This document shows, one piece after another, positions 6,035 through 11,551 of a DNA stretch of 11,551 nt. This DNA is from Spirochaetota bacterium. Lineage in GTDB: Bacteria; Spirochaetota; Leptospiria; Turneriellales; Turneriellaceae. Positions within the stretch are counted from its first letter, which is position 1. Each line of letters begins with the position of its first letter. The DNA is taken from assembly GCA_029561505.1 (NCBI GenBank), contig JAKQXK010000576.1, positions 1 to 11,551 on the forward strand. Direction: 5' to 3'. The position numbers were made by a program, and so were the translations under genes. The notes under the pieces were generated by a model, which ran no database searches, was not told the origin of the DNA, and saw only the letters and a program-made list of their open reading frames with translations.

Positions 6035-8721
6035 AAACGCATCGACTTGCAGTGGCGGCAGGCTTGCTCGCCCTGATCACGACGGCTTACCATGCACAAC
6101 CAGTTTCGATCGTGAGCGACGGCATCGCTGACATCACGCAGCTCACAATCGATGACAAGCAAGATATCCCGCTCGATGGCAACTGGAAATTCTACTGGAA
6201 CGAATTCATACCGCCCGACGGAAAGCCGCCTCAGACACCGCCTATCTTGCTGAAGGTTCGGGGCACCTGGAAAGGGGCCGACTTTTTTGGTAAGCCACTA
6301 CCGGCGACAGGCTGGGGTAGTTATGCTATTCTCATTAAGGTCGGCGCAGGGCAGGCCCCCCTCGCCCTGCGCGTGCCCAACGTGGGCACAGCGTACGCCC
6401 TTTTTGCCAATGGCGCAAAAATCGCTGCGAGCGGCAGAGTCGCAAAGACTGCTGATGAATCGGTCGCGCGCACACAGCCGTTGACCGCAACCCTACCACC
6501 GCCTGACGCGCAGGGTCGCTTGCATCTTGTGATGCATGTTTCAAACTATGAAGACCGGCACGGGGGTATCTGGCAGACGGTTAAACTCGGACGACCTGAA
6601 CTTATCGAAACCGGTTTCAACCAGAGCTTCATGGTTGCCACATTTCTATGTGGAGCTATCTTGCTCATCGGTCTTCACCACATTTTTTTGTATGCGCGCC
6701 GCCGTTCTGAAAGGTCAAACCTGGCGTTCGGGCTCTTGTGCCTGCTCTTTGCCCTGAGGCCCTTGGCCGAGGGAAATCGTTTTCTGCTGGTTTTTTTCTC
6801 AGAAATGCCCTGGACTCTAAACTCGCGCCTTGCGTATCTGACGTTTTATGGGTCAGTGCCTCTCAGCGCCTGGTTCTTGCAGCTTGTTTTTCCGACGCAG
6901 TTTCACCGGCGCGTCTTTCAATTCGTTCTGGCGATATCGCTGCCTGCCTGCGTAGCAGTTTTGGCGCTGCCGGCGCGCTATTACTCAGAGACGCTGACAG
7001 CGTTTCAGTTGTTCTCACTGGCAATGATAGTCTACAGCGGCTACGTGATCGTGCGTGCGATTCTTGCCGGTGAACGCGGCGCCAAAACTCTCGCCACCGG
7101 GCTCGTCATGCTGTTTGCCGGCGCGACGATTGATATTCTGACAGTTGCGAATGTGCTGAACTTTCCCGAGCTTGCGCCACTGGGGCTGATTGGCTTCATC
7201 ATGTCGCAGTCGGTGCTGCTGAGCCTCAGGCAAGAAGATGCCTACGAAAGACTTGAGAAACTCGCTCAAGAAAACACGGCTCTCATCAGCTCAATGGAAA
7301 TCAAGATACTCGAGAGAACGGCGATGATCGCCGAACTTAGCGCCGAAGGCGATGCCGTGCTGGGTGCTCTGTCTGAAGGCGTGTTTCTGATCGCGCGAGA
7401 CCAGATCATTGGCAACAAGATATCGCCAAAAATTCTTGAACTGCTTGAGATCGAGCACGAAGAGCTTGTACAAAAGTCTTTCGCCGATGTCATTTTGCAG
7501 ATCACGGGAGAAGCCCTTTCAGAAGACGCGCGCCTTTTTTTGAAAGTACTGTTTAATCCCGATATGGATGACGACACGGTCGAACAGCTAAACCCATTAA
7601 GCAATGTCGCGGTGCGCGGGCTGAAATCGCAACGGACAAAAATATTGCAGTTCAATTTCACACGCCAGCGTAAAGGCGACCGTATCATGGCGGCATTCGC
7701 CTCTTGCCGGGACATTACCGCCGATGAAAAGAAACGCGCCGAAATCGAAGAACGTGAATCGCGCGCCCAAAACCAGCTCGAAATTGTACGCACCCTGTTC
7801 AGCGTGAGCCCCGAGGCTCTGCAGGCGTTTTATGGAAGCATTGAAAACGAGCTTGAAGATATCAGCACCGCGTTAAGCCCGGAAACAGACCTGCAGGTGC
7901 GTGACCGCATTGAGCGCGCTTACCGGGCCGCGCACACCATTAAGGGCAGTGCTCAGCTCTTCAAGGTCAATTTCATCGCCTCGCAGGCGCACGCTTTCGA
8001 AGATAAACTGCAATCACTTCTCAAACAAGACACCCTCGAAAACCTTGACCTGCTTGGGGTAAACATTGCGCATACAGAGCTGCAGCGAGCCCTTGAAGAA
8101 TTTGAAGAGATGATTCTGAAGATTCTGAACTTTCAGAAGAATGCTAAAACGATGCACCTGAACGGTATCGATATTTTACGCGATGCGTTGCCCCGCATGG
8201 TGTCCGAATTGTCTGAAAAACTCGGGAAACAGGCCGAAATCTATTTTACAGACTTCTCACCAGAGTTGATCCCCTCGCGGTATACCGCTGCGCTCAGAGA
8301 TGGCCTGGTGCAATGCGTGCGCAACGCGCTCGCGCACAGCATCGAAGCGCCGCAAAGGCGTGCAGAACTCGGAAAACCAGCGATTGCGCGCATCGAAGTC
8401 AGCGCCACCGAAAAAGAGAACGCGCTGTTCATCAAAATATACGACGATGGCAGCAGTTTTGATATTGAAAAAATTCGCGCGGTCGCTGCCGAAAGGCAGT
8501 TGGCAGAACGCGAAGATCTCAACCGCATGCCAGACCATGAAATCATTACGTTTATCTTTGAAACAGGCTTCAGTACCGCACCGCCCAGCGGCGCCGTAGC
8601 CGGACGCGGCGCGGGCATGGACATTATTGCACGCAAGATTCGCCAGATCGGGGGTAAACTGCGTATCCGTTGGGCTAAAGAACAGTTTACTGAGTTTACC
8701 TTTGTCTTGCCGAAAAAATAG
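6031..8721 (+). CDS. 7TM-DISM receptor histidine kinase with Hpt and CheA-like ATPase domains
   Basis: This 896-residue membrane sensor has a signal peptide at residues 1-22 (cleavage after AYHA). A jelly-roll 7TMR-DISM extracellular-type domain follows at about 45-190 (LDGNWKFYWNEF opening, VSNYEDRHGGIW near its end). Seven membrane helices span about 200-400, then a coiled coil at 403-435 and a PAS-like domain at about 440-565. An Hpt domain covers about 585-700, with the phosphorylatable His635 in AAHTIKGS. A CheA P4-type ATPase covers about 712-895: N box with N765 and H769, G1 D805-D806-G807, F box FETGFST, G2 GRGAGM at 858-863. It should autophosphorylate on His635 and pass phosphate to the receiver encoded just upstream, with which its GTG start overlaps by 4 bases. 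The P3 dimerisation region looks reduced and no CheW-like P5 domain follows, so it is a CheA-like kinase outside normal chemotaxis arrays. G1 reads DDGSSFD, without the usual second glycine. The ligand is unknown; sugar-like ligands have been suggested for this sensor class. Confidence 0.9.
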   Translation: MKTHRLAVAAGLLALITTAYHAQPVSIVSDGIADITQLTIDDKQDIPLDGNWKFYWNEFIPPDGKPPQTPPILLKVRGTWKGADFFGKPLPATGWGSYAILIKVGAGQAPLALRVPNVGTAYALFANGAKIAASGRVAKTADESVARTQPLTATLPPPDAQGRLHLVMHVSNYEDRHGGIWQTVKLGRPELIETGFNQSFMVATFLCGAILLIGLHHIFLYARRRSERSNLAFGLLCLLFALRPLAEGNRFLLVFFSEMPWTLNSRLAYLTFYGSVPLSAWFLQLVFPTQFHRRVFQFVLAISLPACVAVLALPARYYSETLTAFQLFSLAMIVYSGYVIVRAILAGERGAKTLATGLVMLFAGATIDILTVANVLNFPELAPLGLIGFIMSQSVLLSLRQEDAYERLEKLAQENTALISSMEIKILERTAMIAELSAEGDAVLGALSEGVFLIARDQIIGNKISPKILELLEIEHEELVQKSFADVILQITGEALSEDARLFLKVLFNPDMDDDTVEQLNPLSNVAVRGLKSQRTKILQFNFTRQRKGDRIMAAFASCRDITADEKKRAEIEERESRAQNQLEIVRTLFSVSPEALQAFYGSIENELEDISTALSPETDLQVRDRIERAYRAAHTIKGSAQLFKVNFIASQAHAFEDKLQSLLKQDTLENLDLLGVNIAHTELQRALEEFEEMILKILNFQKNAKTMHLNGIDILRDALPRMVSELSEKLGKQAEIYFTDFSPELIPSRYTAALRDGLVQCVRNALAHSIEAPQRRAELGKPAIARIEVSATEKENALFIKIYDDGSSFDIEKIRAVAAERQLAEREDLNRMPDHEIITFIFETGFSTAPPSGAVAGRGAGMDIIARKIRQIGGKLRIRWAKEQFTEFTFVLPKK

Positions 8722-8730
8722 TGGCGCAAG

Positions 8731-9306
8731 ATGATTCCCGCTGATGCCAACGAGTCTCGTCCCGTGCCCGCCGACCGCAGCAGCACACTCGACGCCGATT
8801 TTCAGCGCATCTATAACAAGAGCAAGAATCGTGTTTTGAACTATATCACTCGCTCGGTGCGCGACCGCGATGAAGCGCTCGACCTTCTGCAAGAAGTATT
8901 CATCACGTTTTATGACAAGCTGCCCGAACTCGACATCTCTACCGACCGTATCGAATCGTGGCTCGTTAAAACCGCCCGCAACGTAATTCTGACCTATGTG
9001 CGCGACACTCACCGTCGTCTGACACGAGATCTGCAGAATACTCAGGAGAGCGACACCTGGGAAAAGGACGACCAGGTTGGAAAAATCTACCAAAAAGAAC
9101 TCGAAAAGCACATCGATAGTTTTCTCGAGTCGCTGAACGATCACGAACGCAACCTGTTCATATTGCAGAAAATTGAACAGGTAAAATACAGCGATCTCGA
9201 AAAAATTCTGGGTGTACCGCAACGTACGATGAAACGTATGGCGGCAAATCTGCTGCAGCGACTGAAAGAACGCACCTCATTCGACAAAGATTATCTGGAA
9301 AACTAA
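8731..9306 (+). CDS. ECF-type RNA polymerase sigma factor
   Basis: The product is 191 residues with the two-domain layout of extracytoplasmic-function sigma factors. Sigma region 2 covers about residues 24-92 (FQRIYNKSKNRVLNYITR, DEALDLLQEVFITFYDKL, ESWLVKTARNVILTYVRD). A charged linker follows at 95-128, then sigma region 4 at about 129-180, with its recognition helix in VPQRTMKRMAANLLQRLKE. It should direct RNA polymerase to -35 and -10 elements of a dedicated regulon. The ATG lies 9 bases after the kinase stop with no clear Shine-Dalgarno, pointing to coupled translation in the same operon. No anti-sigma gene is adjacent: upstream is the kinase, downstream a convergent gene. Control by the two-component pair is therefore a reasonable inference. 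A 20-residue N-terminal extension precedes region 2. Its stop TAA lies in a hairpin stem. Confidence 0.88.
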   Translation: MIPADANESRPVPADRSSTLDADFQRIYNKSKNRVLNYITRSVRDRDEALDLLQEVFITFYDKLPELDISTDRIESWLVKTARNVILTYVRDTHRRLTRDLQNTQESDTWEKDDQVGKIYQKELEKHIDSFLESLNDHERNLFILQKIEQVKYSDLEKILGVPQRTMKRMAANLLQRLKERTSFDKDYLEN

Positions 9307-9333
9307 CAGGTTCTTGAAAACGAAACCTGTTAG
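9303..9333. terminator. stem-loop at the sigma factor stop codon
   Basis: CTAACAGGTT (9303-9312) pairs perfectly with AACCTGTTAG (9324-9333) around an 11-base loop. The TAA stop of the sigma gene is inside the left arm. The convergent bpt gene ends 20 bases further on. No T-tract follows, so it may act as an mRNA 3' stabiliser or a factor-assisted terminator. Confidence 0.6.
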
Positions 9334-9352
9334 ATAATAACCGCGTTCGCGA

Positions 9353-10087
9353 TTAATGTTTGGTTTTCCATGAAAAGCCTTCATAGACTTCGGCGGGGCC
9401 AAAATTTGCCTTGTAGCTCATCTTGGGGTGTTTTTCGAGATACAGGCCGAGATTGAGATATTGAAGCCCGAGATCTTTCACCTTCTGAATTGCCAGCAGC
9501 ACGTTCAGGGTACCCAGCGAGCGTTCGGGCATTTCTGGCTCAAAGACTGAATAGACAGCCGAGAGCGAATCATCTGTCGCATCAAACGTGGCAAAGGCGA
9601 GCACGCGACCATTTTCACTGACGGTGAGCTCTAGCGACGACTGTGGATTCATATACATCTGGCGTATCATCGCCACGGCAAGGTTCTGCCGTACCACCAA
9701 TAACGGGTCGTCGCCAAAGTCTTTGTGGCGCGCAAGCTGATATCTGACATAAAGCTCGAACTTCTCTTGCGAAGCTTTGGGCTGTGACCATTGTACGACC
9801 GCTTTCTGATTTCGGCCTAGCACCCGTCTAAAGGCGCGGTTCGGTTTAAACTCGCCCGCCAGCACCCGGTAGGGCGTGCATTCGTTGCACCCTCGGCAAA
9901 AAGTGCGGTAATAATCAGGCCCGAAACGGCGGTAGCCTTTATTCAGAATACGCGTAATCTGGCTGACCGAAAACTCATGGTTTTCGTCGCTGAGCATATG
10001 GTTGCGCGTGGCGCGTTCAGGGTAATAACCGCAAGGCCCCTCGGTCATGAACGACTGCACGTGGGCAGGTACCGTTTCGATTTTCAA
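9353..10087 (-). CDS. bpt: arginyl/leucyl-tRNA--protein transferase (bacterial ATE/Bpt family)
   Basis: The product is 244 residues, the usual length for bacterial Bpt. The N-terminal ATE domain (about 14-85) has PCGYYPERATR, the counterpart of the usual PCPYLPGR with Cys19, then RRFGPDYYRTFCRGC-x-x-C with Cys64, Cys67 and Cys70. The C-terminal ATE domain (about 105-240) closes with LYLEKHPKMSYKANFGPAEVYEG, the family's typical H-P-K-M-x-Y-K segment. The enzyme transfers an amino acid from aminoacyl-tRNA (Leu in characterised bacterial Bpt) to N-terminal Asp or Glu of proteins, marking them for ClpS/ClpAP degradation. The start is TTG 10087; an ATG at 10048 gives 231 residues and also keeps the domain. 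Neither has a convincing ribosome binding site. It is divergent from asd, with only 27 bases between start codons if TTG is right. Confidence 0.88.
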   Translation of the reverse strand: MKIETVPAHVQSFMTEGPCGYYPERATRNHMLSDENHEFSVSQITRILNKGYRRFGPDYYRTFCRGCNECTPYRVLAGEFKPNRAFRRVLGRNQKAVVQWSQPKASQEKFELYVRYQLARHKDFGDDPLLVVRQNLAVAMIRQMYMNPQSSLELTVSENGRVLAFATFDATDDSLSAVYSVFEPEMPERSLGTLNVLLAIQKVKDLGLQYLNLGLYLEKHPKMSYKANFGPAEVYEGFSWKTKH

Positions 10088-10114
10088 CCTGTCGCGCTAA
10101 AAATTGATGAGCGT

Positions 10115-10753
10115 ATGGCAGGCAAGAATGTGGTTATCGCCGGGGCGTCAGGCGCCGTCGGCATTGAGTTCATGAGCGTTCTCGAGAAGATGCAATTTCC
10201 CGTGGCATCGCTGCGGCTTCTGGCGACGAAACGCAGCGCTGGTAAAAAACTCAAATTTCAGGGAGAAGATATCGTCATCGAAGAGATGACGACCTCATCT
10301 TTCAAAGGTGCAGACATCGCGCTGTTTTCTGCCGGTAGTTCAGTGAGCAAAGAATTCGAAAAAAGTGTCGTCGACGCAGGTTGCGTGATGATCGATAACA
10401 GCTCGGCGTTCAGAATGCGTGAGGGCACGCCGCTTGTGGTGCCTGAGATCAATCCGCACGATGCCCAAAAGCACCAGGGTGTGATTGCCAACCCAAACTG
10501 CTCTACCATTATTCTGCTGATGGGCGTGTTTCCGCTGCACCAGAAGTTTCCGGTGCGCCGCCTTGTGGTTTCAACCTATCAAGCCGCTTCAGGTGCGGGT
10601 TGGGCCGCGATGGAAGAGCTCAAAGACTCAACACGCGCGGTGCTCGACGGCAAAGATTTCACTCCGCAAAAAATGCCTTACCCCTATGGTTTTAATCTCT
10701 TCTCGCACAACACTGCTATCGATGCGGCAGGTTATAACGAAGAAGAAATGTAG
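10115..10753 (+). CDS. asd: aspartate-semialdehyde dehydrogenase, N-terminal part (ends at in-frame TAG)
   Basis: These 212 residues are the first two-thirds of Asd. They contain the NADP-binding GASGAVG motif (residues 10-16), the IALFSAGSSVSKEF segment, and the catalytic Cys129 in ANPNCST, followed by the start of the dimerisation/catalytic domain. The full enzyme reduces aspartyl phosphate to aspartate semialdehyde, feeding lysine, diaminopimelate, threonine and methionine synthesis. The start is ATG 10115, because the Rossmann fold begins directly after it and GATGAG lies just upstream; an earlier in-frame start at 9977 is antisense to bpt. Translation stops at TAG 10751-10753, where homologues continue (I recall EEMKM at this point, so AAG to TAG would be one base change). 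Alone this part lacks the catalytic His. Sequence conservation on both sides is otherwise excellent, so the break is recent, an error, or tolerated. Confidence 0.85.
   Translation: MAGKNVVIAGASGAVGIEFMSVLEKMQFPVASLRLLATKRSAGKKLKFQGEDIVIEEMTTSSFKGADIALFSAGSSVSKEFEKSVVDAGCVMIDNSSAFRMREGTPLVVPEINPHDAQKHQGVIANPNCSTIILLMGVFPLHQKFPVRRLVVSTYQAASGAGWAAMEELKDSTRAVLDGKDFTPQKMPYPYGFNLFSHNTAIDAAGYNEEEM
10751..10753 (+). other. asd: in-frame amber codon splitting asd
   Basis: TAG occupies codon 213 of an otherwise continuous 333-position asd reading frame and is followed at once by ATG. Frame and alignment are unbroken on both sides, so it is a substitution, not an indel. A purine-rich GAAGAAGAA stretch at about 10739-10747 sits before the following ATG and could support re-initiation. 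Confidence 0.9.
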
Positions 10754-11116
10754 ATGGTGAAAGAAACCAAAAAAATTCTTTCAACCGACGCGATCGCTAT
10801 CAGCCCCACCTGCATTCGCGTGCCAATCTTGCGCGCACACGCAGAATCGATCAACATCGAATTTGCGGGCAAGGCGCCGAGCGAAGACGAAGCGCGTGCG
10901 CTCTACGAAAAGTTTCCCGGTGTGCGTGTGGTCGACGACCGCGCGAAGAACCATTTTCCGATGCCGCTCGAAGCGTCGGGCGAATGGGATTGCCTCGTCG
11001 GCCGCATACGTAAAGACGTCAGCATGCCCGAGACGGCGCTGAATGTGTTCATCGCTGGCGACCAGCTGCTGAAAGGCGCTGCGCTGAACGCAGTACAGAT
11101 TGCTGCATTGCTGTAA
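10754..11116 (+). CDS. asd: aspartate-semialdehyde dehydrogenase, C-terminal part
   Basis: These 120 residues complete Asd in the same frame as the upstream part. They carry the T-C-I-R-V-P-I-L-R-A-H-A-E segment with the catalytic base His (position 29 here, about 242 in the full protein), then INIEF, the VVDDRAKNHFPMPLEASGEWDCLVGRIRKD region that forms the active-site and dimer surface, and the closing helix GDQLLKGAALNAVQIAALL. The ATG abuts the TAG stop, so the part could be made by termination-reinitiation or as a readthrough product. On its own it lacks the nucleotide-binding fold and Cys. Codon and protein conservation show no decay after the stop, unlike an old pseudogene. If the TAG is real and not bypassed, the gene is a pseudogene. 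Confidence 0.82.
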   Translation: MVKETKKILSTDAIAISPTCIRVPILRAHAESINIEFAGKAPSEDEARALYEKFPGVRVVDDRAKNHFPMPLEASGEWDCLVGRIRKDVSMPETALNVFIAGDQLLKGAALNAVQIAALL

Positions 11117-11121
11117 GCATT

Positions 11122-11161
11122 ACCGCCCATTGAGCGGTGGTCGACCAGACCCGGTCTTTTT
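11122..11161 (+). terminator. probable terminator region after asd
   Basis: ACCGC (11122-11126) and GCGGT (11134-11138) form a 5-bp stem just after the asd stop. A second short stem, GACC (11143-11146) with GGTC (11153-11156), is followed directly by TTTTT (11157-11161). Each stem is weak; together they make a plausible rho-independent terminator separating asd from the next gene. Confidence 0.45.
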
Positions 11162-11225
11162 CGCCAACCCGAATTTGCGGCATGAAACCAATTTAAAGGT
11201 TGGGTCACGCTTTTGTCATTGCAAA

Positions 11226-11253
11226 ATTGGGTAAATTCACAGAAGTACCCAAT
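11226..11253. promoter_or_regulatory. operator-like inverted repeat upstream of the DUF499 ATPase gene
   Basis: ATTGGGTA (11226-11233) and TACCCAAT (11246-11253) are perfect inverted arms with a 12-base spacer, ending 4 bases before the ATG. A further half-site TTGGGT occurs at 11200-11205. The layout suits a dimeric repressor site. As RNA, the stem would flank the AGAAG that could act as ribosome binding site, so it might also limit translation. A TTGTCA hexamer (11213-11218) upstream may be a -35, without a good -10. Confidence 0.45.
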
Positions 11254-11257
11254 CTAC

Positions 11258-11551
11258 ATGAAAACGATCCATCAACTGTGTGAACCGCGCGAAGGTATTT
11301 TCTCTTCAGCGAATCAGGATTTTGCGCTCAATCTCAAGGATTTTCTCGACAACAGAATTGACGCTGCAGAATTCTTCGAAGAAAACTACGTTTCACATGG
11401 CATGACCCGCCTTTTTGAGCTCGCGTTTAGCCGCTTTGCGGGCAAAGATGCGCCCGCCGTCATCAAACTAACACAGGCGATGGGTGGCGGCAAAACGCAT
11501 AACATGATCGCTCTAGGGCTTTTGGCGCGTGACCAGAAATTCCGCAAGAGC
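11258..11551 (+). CDS. DUF499 (COG1483-type) P-loop ATPase, 3' end outside window
   Basis: The first 98 codons are present and the frame is open to the last base; full members of the family are around 1000 residues. The protein opens MKTIHQLCEPREGIFSSA and has a VSHGMTRLFELAFSRFAGKD helix region. Its Walker A motif is KLTQAMGGGKTH (residues 70-81, Lys79-Thr80), followed by NMIALGLLARD. The QAMGGGKTHN sequence is characteristic of DUF499 ATPases. Family members often lie in defence islands with DUF1156 adenine methylases, DUF3780 proteins and SNF2/PLD-type helicases, which suggests a role in restriction-like phage defence; the mechanism is not settled. No strong ribosome binding site precedes the ATG, only AGAAG 12 bases upstream inside an inverted repeat. 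It is separated from asd by 141 bases and a likely terminator, so it begins a new transcription unit. Confidence 0.85.
   Translation, partial: MKTIHQLCEPREGIFSSANQDFALNLKDFLDNRIDAAEFFEENYVSHGMTRLFELAFSRFAGKDAPAVIKLTQAMGGGKTHNMIALGLLARDQKFRKS

Noticed and set aside
8257..9222. Long open frame of 321 codons on the minus strand, opposite the kinase and sigma factor genes
   Set aside because: It is antisense to two well-supported genes, resembles no family I know, and its composition is that of a reverse-frame shadow.
5624..10093. Exact 14-base repeat ATTTTCAACCTGTC at 5624-5637 and 10080-10093, both just upstream of plus-strand genes
   Set aside because: A chance 14-base match is not rare in a window this size (about 0.25 expected by simple counting), and the second copy overlaps the bpt start codon, so I do not claim a regulatory element.
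9977..10114. Upstream open extension of the asd frame
   Set aside because: It is antisense to the start of bpt, and the Rossmann fold begins right at ATG 10115.

Overview
The window looks like chromosomal sequence from a moderately GC-rich Gram-negative-type bacterium. A spirochaete of the Leptospirales (a Turneriella- or Leptonema-like organism) is my best guess. The guess rests on a 7TM-DISM receptor fused to a CheA-type kinase, a lipoprotein signal of the loose kind those bacteria use, and the general gene style. There is no rRNA or other marker to prove it.

Layout. (a) 1-1366, plus strand: the 3' part of an aldehyde dehydrogenase gene, then a small DUF1905 gene. (b) 1515-3641: a membrane-anchored GyrI-like protein converges on a minus-strand pair, glutaredoxin then a beta-lactamase-fold serine hydrolase. 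A perfect 14-bp hairpin contains both stop codons at the convergence. (c) 3753-5563: a lipoprotein of unknown function converges on an alpha/beta hydrolase. (d) 5660-9306, plus strand: a tight three-gene signalling operon made of a single-domain response regulator, a large 7TM receptor kinase with Hpt and CheA-type ATPase domains, and an ECF-type sigma factor. The first two genes overlap by 4 bases and the last two are 9 bases apart. (e) 9353-10087, minus strand: an arginyl/leucyl-tRNA-protein transferase of the bacterial N-end rule. (f) 10115-11116: aspartate-semialdehyde dehydrogenase (asd), interrupted by an in-frame TAG between its catalytic Cys and His. (g) 11258 to the end: the first 98 codons of a DUF499 (COG1483-type) P-loop ATPase, preceded by a perfect 8-bp inverted repeat.

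How it fits together. The signalling operon reads as one circuit: an extracytoplasmic sensor domain and seven membrane helices feed a PAS-like domain, an Hpt histidine and a CheA-like ATPase; the separate receiver is the likely phosphate acceptor; the sigma factor is the likely transcriptional output, with no anti-sigma gene beside it. The divergent alpha/beta hydrolase has a possible ECF-type promoter and could be a target. The DUF499 gene is cut by the window end. In other genomes this ATPase family often sits in defence islands beside DUF1156 methylases and helicases, so the sequence to the right is where a defence system would be found.

No stretch longer than about 150 bases lacks a gene. 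I saw no tRNA, rRNA, CRISPR array, insertion sequence or riboswitch.
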